The position numbers and the translations under genes are program-made. Positions 35,118-44,325 of a DNA stretch of 64,000 nucleotides are shown piece after piece. Position 1 is the first letter of the stretch; every line of letters starts with the position of its first letter. The notes beneath the pieces were generated by a model. It ran no database searches and was not told the DNA's origin. It saw only the letters and a program-made list of their open reading frames with translations. The DNA comes from Kaistia defluvii (GTDB taxonomy: Bacteria > Pseudomonadota > Alphaproteobacteria > Rhizobiales > Kaistiaceae), in assembly GCF_040548815.1 (NCBI RefSeq), contig NZ_JBEPSM010000001.1, positions 868,001-932,000 of the forward strand, in the 5' to 3' direction.

Positions 35118-36104
35118 GTGAGCCTCCGCTTTGCCACCCGCCTGAATTCCTTTGCCTCGCGCGCCGAGGCCGAATGGCCGGACCAGAAGGGCAAGCCGAG
35201 CGTTCTGCAGATGGCGGCGCGGGCCGCCAAGGTGAATGGGCTGACGGATCTGGATCTGAACTATCCGGACCATGTCGGCGAGGATCCACGCGTCCTGGCC
35301 GGAAAGCTCGGCGATCTCGGGCTCCAGATCAATGGCTTCGCCATGCGCTACTACACCAACCCCGCGTTCAAGCTGGGCGCGTTCACTCATCCGGATGCCG
35401 CCGTCCGGCAGGAGGCGATCGACCTCACCAAGCGCGGCATCGATGCGGCGCGCGCCGCCGGCTCCAACCTGATGACGATCTGGCTCGGGCAGGACGGCTT
35501 CGACTATGCCTTCCAGGGCGACTATGACCGGATGTGGGATCACGAGGTTTCGGGAATTCGTGAAGTTTGTGCGCATGATCCGGACTGCCTGATCAGCATC
35601 GAATACAAGCCCAACGAGCCGCGCGCCTACAGCCTGATGCCGGATTGCGCGACCACGCTGCTGGCGATCCAGGAGGCTGGCGCGCCCAATCTCGGCGTGA
35701 CGCTGGATTTCGCGCATGTGCTCTATGCCGACGAGCAGCCTGCTTTCGCGGCGGCGTTGATCGCGCGCCACAGCCGCCTGCTCGGCGTTCATCTCAATGA
35801 CGGCTATGCCAAGCGCGACGACGGGCTGATGGTCGGCGCCGTGCATTCCGTGCAGACGATCGAACTGCTGCGCCAGATCCGGCGCGATGGCTATGCCGGC
35901 GCGATCTATTTCGACACCTTCCCGGATATGACCGGGCTGGACCCCGTGCGCGAATGCGAGGTGAACATCGCCACGGTCCGGCGCATGCTGGCGGTGGTCG
36001 ACCGGCTGGAGCGCGACAATCGCCTCGGCGAGGCGATCGACCGGCAGGACGCGGTTGCGTCCAACGCCATCGTGCAGGAAGCCATGCTGGCGCCTTCGAA
36101 CTGA
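35118..36104 (+). CDS. Sugar phosphate isomerase/epimerase-like TIM-barrel protein
   Basis: 328 residues from GTG 35118 ([13 protein letters not shown]); a GTG at 35082 gives 340 residues and neither has a strong ribosome site. The AP-endonuclease-2/xylose-isomerase-like barrel is shown by the metal-binding strands [11 protein letters not shown] (Glu), [14 protein letters not shown] (Asp/His) and [16 protein letters not shown]. Related enzymes include L-rhamnose isomerase-like and ketose 3-epimerases. Together with the RpiR regulator and PfkB kinase downstream (35- and overlap-spaced) it likely handles an uncommon sugar: isomerisation, then phosphorylation. Confidence 0.83.
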   Translation: MSLRFATRLNSFASRAEAEWPDQKGKPSVLQMAARAAKVNGLTDLDLNYPDHVGEDPRVLAGKLGDLGLQINGFAMRYYTNPAFKLGAFTHPDAAVRQEAIDLTKRGIDAARAAGSNLMTIWLGQDGFDYAFQGDYDRMWDHEVSGIREVCAHDPDCLISIEYKPNEPRAYSLMPDCATTLLAIQEAGAPNLGVTLDFAHVLYADEQPAFAAALIARHSRLLGVHLNDGYAKRDDGLMVGAVHSVQTIELLRQIRRDGYAGAIYFDTFPDMTGLDPVRECEVNIATVRRMLAVVDRLERDNRLGEAIDRQDAVASNAIVQEAMLAPSN

Positions 36105-36139
36105 CGCCGACAGGCTTTCGGCCGCTTGAGAGGTCCCGC

Positions 36140-37015
36140 ATGGTCCCCGAAGACGCGAACCCCAGTTCCATCGGCCCGCGCATCCGCATGATGCTGCCGT
36201 CGCTGACCCCGCGCGAGGCGCATGTCGTCGAGGCGGTGCTGGCGATGCGCGATTTCGGCGTGGAGACGCCGCTGAAGCGGATCGCGGCCGGGACGGGAGT
36301 CTCGGAGGCGATGGTCGTCAAGATCACCAAAAAGCTGGGCTTCGACGGTTATCGCGGCTTCCGCGCGGCGCTGGCGCAATATAACCGGCTGCCGGCCGCT
36401 GGCATGCATCAGGACCTCTCGCCGGAGGATACGTCGCGCGAGATCATCGAGAAGGTGTTCCGCACCTCGATCCATGCGCTGGAGGAAACGCTGGCGATCC
36501 TCGACGTCGAGGCCTTCGACCGCGCGGTGGATGCGATCCATGGCGCGCAGCAGCGGGATCTCTACGGCGTCGGCGGATCGGCGCAGATCGCGCGCGATGT
36601 CGGCCACAAATTCCTGCGCATCGGCCTGCGCGCCAGCGTGCAGGACGACGCGCACATGATGGCGATGTCGGCCTCGCTGCTTGAACCCGGCGATATCGCG
36701 ATCGGCTTCTCGCATTCCGGCAATACCAGCGCGGTGATCGAGGCGGTCCAGCTGGCGCGGCGCAATGGCGCGCGGACGCTGGCCATCACCAACTACGATC
36801 GCTCGCCGCTGGCCCAGCAGGCCGAAATCGTGCTCTGCTCGACGGCGCAGGGGTCGCCGCTGATGGGCGAAAACGCGGCGGCGCGCATCGCCCAGCTCAA
36901 CATTCTCGACGCCGTGTTTGTGGCGGTCGCACAGCGCGACTACGCGCGGGCGGAGCGCAATCTCGATAAGACCATGTCGGCCGTTGCCGCCAACCGAAGA
37001 GACAAGACCCTATGA
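36140..37015 (+). CDS. MurR/RpiR family transcriptional regulator
   Basis: 291 residues from ATG 36140 with GAGAGG six bases upstream. The N-terminal HTH_6 domain contains [21 protein letters not shown], then [24 protein letters not shown] as recognition helix. The C-terminal SIS domain (residues ~125-260) shows [14 protein letters not shown] and [18 protein letters not shown], which binds a sugar phosphate. It is encoded between the isomerase and the kinase and overlaps the latter by four bases, so it most likely senses the phosphorylated product of this pathway. Confidence 0.92.
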   Translation: MVPEDANPSSIGPRIRMMLPSLTPREAHVVEAVLAMRDFGVETPLKRIAAGTGVSEAMVVKITKKLGFDGYRGFRAALAQYNRLPAAGMHQDLSPEDTSREIIEKVFRTSIHALEETLAILDVEAFDRAVDAIHGAQQRDLYGVGGSAQIARDVGHKFLRIGLRASVQDDAHMMAMSASLLEPGDIAIGFSHSGNTSAVIEAVQLARRNGARTLAITNYDRSPLAQQAEIVLCSTAQGSPLMGENAAARIAQLNILDAVFVAVAQRDYARAERNLDKTMSAVAANRRDKTL

Positions 37016-37905
37016 GCGAGAGCGCCCGCACCGTCATCGTCTTTGGCAGCCTGCATTATGACGTGATCGTTCGCGGACCCGCCCGCCCGCGCAAGGGCGA
37101 GACGATCACCGGCCAATCCTGGCAGCCAAAATGCGGCGGCAAGGGCGGCAACCAGGCGGTGGCTGTCTCCCATGCCGGCGCGCACAGTGCGATGGTGGGC
37201 GCGGTGGCGGAGGACGATTTCGGCCGCACGCTGCTGCACAACCTCGACCAGCAGGGTGTCGACCGCCGCTTCGTCCGCGTCCTGCCCGGCGGCTCCACCG
37301 GCATGAGCGTCGCGATCTTCGACGGCGAGGGCGATTATGGCGCGGTGATCGTCTCCGGCGCCAATCTCACGCTTTCCGAGAAGGACGTGCAGGCGGCGGC
37401 CGAGCTGTTTGCGTCCGGGCCGATCCTAGTGCTGCAAAACGAGGTGCCGGACAGCGCCAATGTCGCGGCGGCAAGCGCGGCGAAGCATTCCGGCGGGCTG
37501 GTGATCCTGAACGCGGCGCCGGCGCGCATGCCTTCCGAGGCGCTGACCGCGAAGGTCGACATCATCGTCGTCAACGCGATCGAGGCGGAACTGCTGGCCG
37601 GCGTGCCGGTAGTGGAGAGCCTGGAGGGCGCGCTCGCCGCCGCCCGCATCTTGTCGCGGAGCTATCCGACGGCGGTCGTCACGGCCGGCGGGGAGGGCGT
37701 CGCCTGCGTGACGGCGGCGGGCGAGGAAATCGCGATTCCGGCGATCCCGGTCAAGCTGGTCAGCACGCATGGTGCGGGAGACGCCTTCATCGGCATGCTG
37801 GCCGCCAGCCTCGCCAGGGGCAGCGCCCTGGCGGAGGCGCTCGCCAACGCCAATCGCGCCGCGGCCGAACTGGTCAGCCGCCCGGCTCCGGAACCGACTG
37901 TCTAG
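37012..37905 (+). CDS. PfkB family carbohydrate kinase (ribokinase-like)
   Basis: 297 residues. VIVFGSLHYDVIV at the N-terminus, GGKGGNQAVAVSHAGA near residue 42 (PfkB signature 1) and STHGAGDAFIGMLAASLA near residue 250 (signature 2, with the catalytic Asp in GAGD) are complete. It transfers phosphate from ATP to a sugar in the cytoplasm. RbsK-like sequence does not fix the substrate. It is the last gene of the isomerase-regulator-kinase unit; no transporter for the sugar is adjacent. Confidence 0.92.
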   Translation: MSESARTVIVFGSLHYDVIVRGPARPRKGETITGQSWQPKCGGKGGNQAVAVSHAGAHSAMVGAVAEDDFGRTLLHNLDQQGVDRRFVRVLPGGSTGMSVAIFDGEGDYGAVIVSGANLTLSEKDVQAAAELFASGPILVLQNEVPDSANVAAASAAKHSGGLVILNAAPARMPSEALTAKVDIIVVNAIEAELLAGVPVVESLEGALAAARILSRSYPTAVVTAGGEGVACVTAAGEEIAIPAIPVKLVSTHGAGDAFIGMLAASLARGSALAEALANANRAAAELVSRPAPEPTV

Positions 37906-38063
37906 AGGCCTCACTTTCGCTTCGCCCACCGTTGCAAGGATGGCGCTTGCGGCGTTCAACGGGACGGGGCTCTTGCCTGGCTGCGCAACGCGTGCCATTC
38001 GCCGGGCAGGGCCGGCGGTGGAAGCCGACCTTGCGAACCCGATGAACCGGAGGCAATTCCCAA

Positions 38064-38492
38064 GTGGAGCCGGAGCAACGCCCCGGAACGAGAACCGGTT
38101 CGGCCCTGAATTTCGGTCGGCGGGCGGGCTATGTCGTGCTGGGATTCGTCTTCCTGGCGCTCGCCATCATCGGTGCGCTCCTGCCCATCATGCCGACGAC
38201 GGTCTTCCTGATCCTCGCCGCCTGGAGTTTCGGCCGGTCGTCGCCGCGGCTGGAAGCGTGGATGCTCAATCATCCGCGCTTCGGCCCGGTATTGCGCGCC
38301 TGGCGCGAGCAGGGCGCCATCCCGCGCAGGGCGAAATGGTTGGCCTGCGGCGGCATGGCAATCGGCTATGCGGTGTTCTGGTGGACGGCCCAGCCGGCCT
38401 GGTGGCTCGCCGCGCTCGTTGCGGTCGGAATGCTCGCCTGCGCGCTGTGGATCGCCACGCGGCCGGAGCCCCGGCAGAAGGCGCTCCCGTAG
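38064..38492 (+). CDS. DUF454 (YbaN) family inner-membrane protein
   Basis: 142 residues starting with GTG at 38064. YVVLGFVFLALAIIGALLPIMPTTVFLILAAWSFGRSSPRLEAW contains the DUF454 hallmark LPxxPTTxFLLLAA and the following FxRSSPR. Three or four hydrophobic spans; the middle HPRFGPVLRAW and REQGAIPRRAKW are conserved. Function is unknown. It stands alone and converges on an ABC exporter with a shared hairpin. Confidence 0.9.
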   Translation: MEPEQRPGTRTGSALNFGRRAGYVVLGFVFLALAIIGALLPIMPTTVFLILAAWSFGRSSPRLEAWMLNHPRFGPVLRAWREQGAIPRRAKWLACGGMAIGYAVFWWTAQPAWWLAALVAVGMLACALWIATRPEPRQKALP

Positions 38493-38500
38493 AGAAGGGG

Positions 38501-38531
38501 GCTTTGGGCCGACCGCAAGCCGGCCCAAAGC
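38501..38531. terminator. Bidirectional hairpin terminator
   Basis: GCTTTGGGCCG and CGGCCCAAAGC form a perfect 11-bp stem with a nine-base loop between convergent genes (DUF454 and the ABC exporter). T-runs are short on both sides. Confidence 0.65.
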
Positions 38532-38538
38532 GTTGTCG

Positions 38539-40359
38539 TCAGGCCGCGAGGCCTCGGGTCAGGTCCATCGCCTGCCGCTCGAACAGCTTGCGATAGATGC
38601 CGTCCTCGATGCGGACCAGCGCCTCATGCGTGCCCTCTTCCGCGATCTGGCCACGGTCGAAGACCAGCAGGCGGTCGAGCGCGCGCACCGTCGACAGGCG
38701 GTGGGCGATGACGATCGCGGTGCGGCCTTCCATCAGCCGCTCCATCGCCTCCTGGATCAGCGCCTCCGATTCCGAATCGAGGCTCGAGGTCGCCTCGTCC
38801 AGGATCAGGATCGGCGCATCGGCCAGGAAGGCGCGGGCCAGCGCCACGCGCTGGCGTTCGCCGCCCGAGAGCTTGACGCCGCGTTCGCCGACCAGCGTCG
38901 AATAGGCCTGCGGCAGTCGTTCGATGAAGTCATGCGCATTGGCGAGCTTCGCCGCCGCGATGATTTCTGCCATCGACGCGCCGGGGCGCGCATAGGCGAT
39001 GTTCTCGGCCAGCGAGCGGTGGAACAGGATCGGCTCCTGCTGCACGATCGCGATCTCGCCCCGCAGCGACGACTGCGTGACATGGGCGATATCCTGCCCG
39101 TCGATCACGATGCGGCCATCCGTGACGTCGTAGAGACGCTGGATCAGCTTGACGAAGGTCGTCTTGCCGGAGCCGGAATGGCCGACCAGGCCGATCTTCT
39201 CGCCCGCTCGGATCGTGACGTCAAAGTCCTTGTAGAGCGGCGTGTTATGGCCGGCATAATGGAAGGTGACGTTCTCGAAGCGGATCTCGCCCGCGCCGAC
39301 AACCATCGGCACGGCGTCGGCCTTGTCCTCGATGCCGAGCGGCTGCGCATGCAGAGCGACCAGTTCTTCCATGTCGTTGACCGAGCGCTGCAGGTTGCGG
39401 ATATGCACCCCGACATCGCGCAGGTAGCCCTGCAGCAGGAAGAACGCCGTCAGCACGAAGGTGACGTCGCCCGGCGTCGCCTGGCCATGCCACCAGAGCA
39501 GCAGCACGGTGCCGATAATCGCGCCGCGCAACAACACCAGCAGAATGCCCTGTGCCGTGCCGTTATTGGTGCCGCGGATCCAGGTGCGCGACGTGCGCGA
39601 ACGCCATTTGGCGACGACACGCGAAAGCCGCGTGTCCTCCCGGTCCTCGGCGCCGAACGCCTTCACCACCGCGTTGCAGGATACCGCGTCGGCGAGTGCG
39701 CCGCCAAGCTTGGTGTCCCACTGGTTGGCGAGGCTCGCCGCCGGCGCGACATAGAACAGCGACAACGAGACCGTCATGGCGATGTAGAGCACCGAGCCGA
39801 TCGCGATGATCAGGCCCATGACCGGCCAGTAGGAGCCGAGCAGGATGGTGGTGCCGACGAGCATGGCGATCGAGGGCAACAGGGCCAGCAGCAGCGTGTC
39901 GTTCAGCAGGTCGAGCGCCCACATGCCGCGCGTGATCTTGCGCACGGTCGAGCCGGCAAACGCGTTGGCATGCCAGTTGGTGGAAAAGCGCTGGACGCGG
40001 TGGAACGCATCGCCCGCAATGTCCGTCATCATGTTCAGCGTCAGCCGGATGATGGCGAGGAAGGCGCAATGGCGCAGTGCCATCATGCCGACGCCGAGCG
40101 CCATCAGCGCGCCAAACGCATGCAACGCGGCCGAAAGGGCTTCGTCGCGGTCCTGGATGCCACCGGCGATCGCATCGACGAGACGGCCGGCATAAAGCGG
40201 CAGCAGCACATCGGCCATGGTGGATACGAGGATGGTCAGCCCGATGCCGACGATCAGCAAAGGCTGCTTGTGCCAATGGGCGAAGGTGAAGCCAAGCACG
40301 TTGGAGAAGGCATCGGCCCGCCATCGGATGCGAAAGCGCGGGAATCTGAATCGAGTCAT
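38539..40359 (-). CDS. ABC-type exporter, fused membrane and ATPase domains (ABCB type)
   Basis: 606 residues from ATG 40359. Residues ~25-330 contain six membrane spans (PLLIVGIGLTILVSTMADVLLPLYAG and others). The nucleotide-binding domain has GLVGHSGSGKTT near residue 395, the signature LSGGERQRVALARAF near 500 and Walker B ILILDEATSSLDSESE near 520, followed by the H-loop IVIAHRLST. It works as a homodimer moving lipids, drugs or peptides out of the cytoplasm. Sequence alone does not give the substrate; the TMD is of MsbA/multidrug type. The 480 bases upstream hold only a terminator hairpin. Confidence 0.93.
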   Translation of the reverse strand: MTRFRFPRFRIRWRADAFSNVLGFTFAHWHKQPLLIVGIGLTILVSTMADVLLPLYAGRLVDAIAGGIQDRDEALSAALHAFGALMALGVGMMALRHCAFLAIIRLTLNMMTDIAGDAFHRVQRFSTNWHANAFAGSTVRKITRGMWALDLLNDTLLLALLPSIAMLVGTTILLGSYWPVMGLIIAIGSVLYIAMTVSLSLFYVAPAASLANQWDTKLGGALADAVSCNAVVKAFGAEDREDTRLSRVVAKWRSRTSRTWIRGTNNGTAQGILLVLLRGAIIGTVLLLWWHGQATPGDVTFVLTAFFLLQGYLRDVGVHIRNLQRSVNDMEELVALHAQPLGIEDKADAVPMVVGAGEIRFENVTFHYAGHNTPLYKDFDVTIRAGEKIGLVGHSGSGKTTFVKLIQRLYDVTDGRIVIDGQDIAHVTQSSLRGEIAIVQQEPILFHRSLAENIAYARPGASMAEIIAAAKLANAHDFIERLPQAYSTLVGERGVKLSGGERQRVALARAFLADAPILILDEATSSLDSESEALIQEAMERLMEGRTAIVIAHRLSTVRALDRLLVFDRGQIAEEGTHEALVRIEDGIYRKLFERQAMDLTRGLAA

Positions 40360-40751
40360 GATGACAATCCGGACGCGTCGATGACGCCGATCCGGTCCCA
40401 AAAAGTGAGAAAAAGGACTGCGAGCGACGCGCAATCAATGCGCGGACGGCTCACGGTGAAACGGTTTGAGTATCGAGAAGCGGGATCTCAAGAAGCCGCG
40501 GGATGAGACCGAGGCGATGCCCGCTGAACGTCCGAACTAGCGGCGGGGAAATCCCGAAGCCGGCTTAACCGGGGCGACGACAATATGCAGCGATGCCATG
40601 CAAATCCCCCCGTGTTCGGAGTTGAAGGAAGCGTTTTTTATAGCTGTGACATTCTGGATTGCAAGCCCGGGGCGCTCGGTTTGCGGGTCGCGTGTCGTCG
40701 CCGCAACACACAACCGGACGTGTTTCGCGCGAAAAGGAAGCCCAAAATGCG

Positions 40752-40777
40752 ATCGGCCCGGGCAAAGCCGGGCCGAT
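40752..40777 (-). terminator. Terminator-like hairpin downstream of the DUF1254/DUF1214 gene
   Basis: ATCGGCCCGG and CCGGGCCGAT form a perfect 10-bp stem with loop GCAAAG. On the minus strand it lies about 60 bases past the stop at 40839 and is followed by CGCATTTT. The remaining intergenic DNA 40360-40838 shows no gene. Confidence 0.7.
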
Positions 40778-40838
40778 TTCTAACATTTTCGTCGATTTTC
40801 GGCGGATTGGCCGAGCGTCGCGTGCTGGCGGCGGAAGG

Positions 40839-41873
40839 TCAGTTCCGGGGGATCGCGGCCGGGAAGGTCCACTCGCCGGAAAGGATCGGCAGTTCCGGAC
40901 GATAGAGCCGCGCCGTATAGTTCCAGCCGTCGACGATCGGCAGGCAGTTGGCGATCTTGCCGTCGCAATCGCCGAGCTGGATCGTCACCGAGCCGTCGTC
41001 GTTCTTCTTCGCGGTGATGTTGTTGATCGAGTAGGCGTTGTGCTCGTTCTTTTCGAAGAAGCCCTGCTTGTTGTAGACGGAGATGGACCAGAAATCCTTC
41101 ACCGGCACGTCCTTCGGCACCTGGATGGTGTAGACCGTCTTGCCGTCATTCTTCTCGGGCGTGAAGCTCTGGTAGTTGGCTTCGCTGTCGGGAAGCCCGC
41201 CCCAACCGGCCGCCGTGCCGATCAGGTGCTGGACGGGATCGACCTGATCCCGCGTGCCGAAGGCGCCATGGAACGACGGCTGGTGCCGTGCCAGCACGAG
41301 CAGACCGTTGCGGATATCGGTGAGGCTGTCCTGATCCCAGTCCGGAAGCTCGAGCTTGCCGGCGTCCTTCTGGCTGACCGCGATGGAGTCCTGCAGCTTG
41401 TGGACCTGCTCGAGATCCGCGGGATCGTTGGGATCGACCAGCGTCCGGATCGCCACGAAGGCATAGCGGGTGCCGAGCTTTTCCTGGCTCAGCGTGACCG
41501 TCTCGTTGCCGTGGGCGACGATCGGCACGTAGTGGTCCTGGTCGACGACCATCATCGACATGTAGCGCTTGCCGGAATCCGGCAGCGAAATGGTGACCGG
41601 ACCGCCGGCAAGATCAAATACCGCGAACGAGTAGAGCGTGTCCCGGTTCATGCGAATGACGGTCTGGTTGTCGATTGAAGCGGGCGCGCGGGAGTGCTGG
41701 AACTTGCCCAGTCCGCCGACCACTTTCGCGTTCATCGCGAGGTAATTGTCGGTCTCTGCCCGGACGAAGTTTTCCGTTGTGACGGGAGCCTTGCTGTTGG
41801 ATCCCTCAGCGAATGCGCTGCCCGCGAGGGCGACAGACGCAAGCAAAAGACCCAATCCAACCGAGCGAAACAT
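40839..41873 (-). CDS. DUF1254/DUF1214 domain-containing exported protein
   Basis: 344 residues from ATG 41873 (MFRSVGLGLLL), seven bases after AAGGGG; ATG 41879 is the alternative. A signal peptide ending SAFA-E is clear. Residues ~30-170 follow DUF1254 (VTTENFVRAETDNYLAMN, IRMNRDTLYSFAVFDLAGGPVTISLP, YMSMMVVDQDHY), and the C-terminus has DUF1214 landmarks FWSISVYNKQGFF, NITAKKNDDGSVTIQLG and PIVDGWNYTARLYRP. The family is periplasmic or secreted and of unknown activity. Stands alone between terminators. Confidence 0.88.
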   Translation of the reverse strand: MFRSVGLGLLLASVALAGSAFAEGSNSKAPVTTENFVRAETDNYLAMNAKVVGGLGKFQHSRAPASIDNQTVIRMNRDTLYSFAVFDLAGGPVTISLPDSGKRYMSMMVVDQDHYVPIVAHGNETVTLSQEKLGTRYAFVAIRTLVDPNDPADLEQVHKLQDSIAVSQKDAGKLELPDWDQDSLTDIRNGLLVLARHQPSFHGAFGTRDQVDPVQHLIGTAAGWGGLPDSEANYQSFTPEKNDGKTVYTIQVPKDVPVKDFWSISVYNKQGFFEKNEHNAYSINNITAKKNDDGSVTIQLGDCDGKIANCLPIVDGWNYTARLYRPELPILSGEWTFPAAIPRN

Positions 41874-42072
41874 AGACATACCCCTTGATTCCAGACTGCG
41901 CTGCGCAGTCGCGGAGGACGATTTCACAGGCTTCGGTGGCGTTCAACCCAAATGGCACGCCAGCCCGAACCGTCCACCAAGAGTAAGCCCGCCGAATGAC
42001 TGAGATAATACGCTAGGTACAATTCGTGCGCGCCGGGAGAAATTCTATGGGGCAAACATGTTCCAGAACGCA

Positions 42073-42097
42073 CTCGGCCCGGACATGCCGGGCCGAG
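42073..42097 (-). terminator. Terminator-like hairpin downstream of the Gfo/Idh gene
   Basis: CTCGGCCCGG and CCGGGCCGAG pair perfectly over 10 bp around ACATG, 26 bases past the stop at 42123. The core is almost identical to the hairpin at 40752, suggesting a recurrent terminator type in this genome. The rest of 41880-42122 shows nothing else. Confidence 0.6.
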
Positions 42098-42122
42098 GTA
42101 CTGTTGGGCAGCGAAGGCGGGA

Positions 42123-43166
42123 TCAGCCGATCTTCTTGCGCACGACGTCCTGGTCGAAGCACATGTCCAGGATGCGCTGGATCTCGGCGGCGCGGCGGAA
42201 GCTCGGGTCGCCATTGATGCCCGTGTTGCAGGCCTGCACGAAGCGCTCATAGGTCGTGACGACGGGCGGGCACTCGACCGGCTTCCAGGTCTGCGTCTCG
42301 ATATCGGGGCCGACGCAGATTTCCAGCGACGACGTGCGGCCGTCGGTCATCACCTTCAGCGCGCCTTCGGTGCCGAACAGCTGCAGCGTCAGGTCGTTGG
42401 CATGGCCGGTGGCGAAGCGCGTCGCGGTGATGGTGCCGATCGCGCCATTGGCGAATTCGGCCATCATGATCGCCGAGTCGTTGGCGTCGAGCTTATATTC
42501 GCCGATCTGGTCGCCTTCCGCCTTGTGGAAGGTCTTCAGGCGGCTGTCGACCGTGGTGATGTCGCTATCGGCGCCGAACGAGGCGAAGTCGACGATGTGA
42601 ACGCCGATGTCGCCCAGAACGCCCTTGGAGCCGTGCTCTTCCGACAGGCGCCAAAGCCAGCGCGATTCCGTGCGCCAGTCGCCCCACTGCTTGCCGACCA
42701 GCCAGCTCTGCAGATAGGACGCCTCGACATGGCGGATCGAGCCGATCCGGCCGGCCGCGACCAGCTCGCGCGCCTTCTGCAGCGCGGGCGAGTTGCGGTA
42801 GGTGAGGTTCACCATGTTGATGACGCCCTTCGCCTCGGCCTCCTCGGCCATGACCAGCGCGTGCGGGTAGTCGGTCGCGAGCGGCTTCTCGCAGAAGACA
42901 TGCTTGCCGGCGGCGAGCAGCTTCATCGTCGTGTCGTAGTGGACGGCGTCCGGCGTCACATTGGCGGCGGCGTCGAACTGACCCCACTCGATCGCCGCAT
43001 CGAGATCGGCGAACAGGTTGGTGATGCCGTGCTTCTTGCCGAAGGCGGTTCGGCGCGTGGCGTCGGTCTCGACGGCGGCGACGACGGTGGCGCCCGGGGC
43101 CGCCTTGAAGGCGATGGCATGGCTTTCGGCCATGCTGCCGGTTCCCAGGATAAGGATCTTGACCAT
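42123..43166 (-). CDS. Gfo/Idh/MocA family oxidoreductase
   Basis: 347 residues from ATG 43166; a GTG at 43175 is possible. ILILGTGSMAESHAIAF is the NAD(P)-binding motif, HVFCEKPLATD near residue 95 holds the catalytic-type EKP lysine, and the C-terminal beta sheet domain includes GVLGDIGVHIVDFASFG with the conserved D-x3-H. Members oxidise or reduce sugars and inositols. It is preceded by a ThuA-like gene on the same strand with 160 bases between, an arrangement typical of carbohydrate-utilisation operons. Confidence 0.92.
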   Translation of the reverse strand: MVKILILGTGSMAESHAIAFKAAPGATVVAAVETDATRRTAFGKKHGITNLFADLDAAIEWGQFDAAANVTPDAVHYDTTMKLLAAGKHVFCEKPLATDYPHALVMAEEAEAKGVINMVNLTYRNSPALQKARELVAAGRIGSIRHVEASYLQSWLVGKQWGDWRTESRWLWRLSEEHGSKGVLGDIGVHIVDFASFGADSDITTVDSRLKTFHKAEGDQIGEYKLDANDSAIMMAEFANGAIGTITATRFATGHANDLTLQLFGTEGALKVMTDGRTSSLEICVGPDIETQTWKPVECPPVVTTYERFVQACNTGINGDPSFRRAAEIQRILDMCFDQDVVRKKIG

Positions 43167-43228
43167 GCGTTTCACTCTTGGGTGGCGGGCTTGGGTGACG
43201 GGAGCATGTCCCGAGAGGGTGGACTGTC

Positions 43229-43286
43229 TTTCACCTCTCCGGGGGGAGAGGCTGGTCGCGAAGCCGGCGGGTGAGGGCGGGCGCGG
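43229..43286. repeat. Dispersed palindromic repeat (CCTCTCC..GGAGAGG type)
   Basis: Between the ThuA and Gfo/Idh genes: TCACC-TCTCC-GGGG-GGAGA... continues to GCGAAGCCGGCGGGTGAGGG, so an inner CCTCTCC/GGAGAGG stem is enclosed by TCACC/GGTGA. Elements with this design are scattered through Rhizobiales genomes between genes; here it fills the intercistronic gap. Confidence 0.6.
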
Positions 43287-43326
43287 TGGATTGCGCCCCA
43301 GCCCGCCGCTTCGCGTTTGGCGAGGC

Positions 43327-44115
43327 TTAGTGGAAGCCTTCCTCGCCATGCTTGTGCAGCGTCTCGCCCTTGATGGTGAGCGGGCCGTTCGGGGCCTTGT
43401 CGGCCGGCGTATTCGGCGCCTTCTCGATGCCGGCCCAGGCCGGAGCGGGGTTGTAGGCCCACTTGGCGGCGTTCTTCAGCACCTGCTTGACGTCGGGATT
43501 GTAATAGATCGGGTAGGTCTCGTGGCCGGGCGAGAAATAGAACACCTTGCCGCCGCCGCGCTGCCAGGTCAGGCCCGAGCGGAACACTTCGCCGCCTTCA
43601 TACCAGGTGACGAACACCGTCTCCTGCGGCTCGGGAACCGTGAAGGGCTCGCCATACATCTCGGTCTGCTCGATCTCGAAATAATCGGACAGGCCCTGGG
43701 CGATCTGGTGGTTGCGGTTGATGACCCAGACGCGCTCGAGCTCGCCGGCCTCGCGCCACTTGAGTGAGCAGGGGGTGCCCATCAGGCGCTTGAAGATCTT
43801 CGAGAAGTGGCCGGAATGCAGGACGATGAGGCCCATGCCTTCCCAGACGCGCTGCGCGACCCGCTCGACGACGGCGTCGGAGACCTCGCCATGCGCCTTG
43901 TGGCCCCACCAGATCAGCACGTCCGTATCGGCCAGGCGCTGCTCGGTCAGGCCGTGTTCCGGTTCCTGCAGCGTCGCGGTCGAAACCTCGATGACGGGAT
44001 CCTCGTCCAGGCCCTTGGCGATCGTGGTGTGCATGCCTTCCGGATAGATCTTCCGGACGACTTCATTCTCTTGCTCGTGGACGTTTTCGCCCCAGACAAC
44101 AACGCGGATCGTCAT
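43327..44115 (-). CDS. ThuA domain protein (trehalose utilisation-like)
   Basis: 262 residues from ATG 44115. The class I glutamine amidotransferase-like fold shows [14 protein letters not shown] at the N-terminus, [14 protein letters not shown] near residue 85, [19 protein letters not shown] near residue 115 and [16 protein letters not shown] near 215, the conserved ThuA pattern. ThuA is linked to trehalose/disaccharide use in Sinorhizobium; family members elsewhere act with Gfo/Idh enzymes as here. A perfect LacI-type palindrome lies 109 bases upstream. Confidence 0.9.
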   Translation of the reverse strand: MTIRVVVWGENVHEQENEVVRKIYPEGMHTTIAKGLDEDPVIEVSTATLQEPEHGLTEQRLADTDVLIWWGHKAHGEVSDAVVERVAQRVWEGMGLIVLHSGHFSKIFKRLMGTPCSLKWREAGELERVWVINRNHQIAQGLSDYFEIEQTEMYGEPFTVPEPQETVFVTWYEGGEVFRSGLTWQRGGGKVFYFSPGHETYPIYYNPDVKQVLKNAAKWAYNPAPAWAGIEKAPNTPADKAPNGPLTIKGETLHKHGEEGFH

Positions 44116-44223
44116 GACCTTGGTCTCCCTAGACGGTTCCTGTCGCGCGACCTTGCCGGCCCCGCCAGATCGGTAATGCTCGCTTCGGGTGACCCGGGTG
44201 TGAAGCCGGGGGGTCGGATCAAC

Positions 44224-44237
44224 CCAAAGCGCTTTGG
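44224..44237. promoter_or_regulatory. LacI-family-type operator upstream of thuA-like operon
   Basis: CCAAAGCGCTTTGG is a perfect 14-bp palindrome with the central CG and flanking A/T runs typical of LacI/GalR family operators. It lies upstream of the ThuA-Gfo/Idh operon and downstream of the MFS gene. No LacI regulator gene is in the window. Confidence 0.55.
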
Positions 44238-44325
44238 ATCGTAAACCAGCCCACCTTATCGTGCATCCCCGGCGACGCAATATCCACCGGTCGTGGCAGA
44301 TGTGTCGCAGGCAGCGGAGCTGGAA

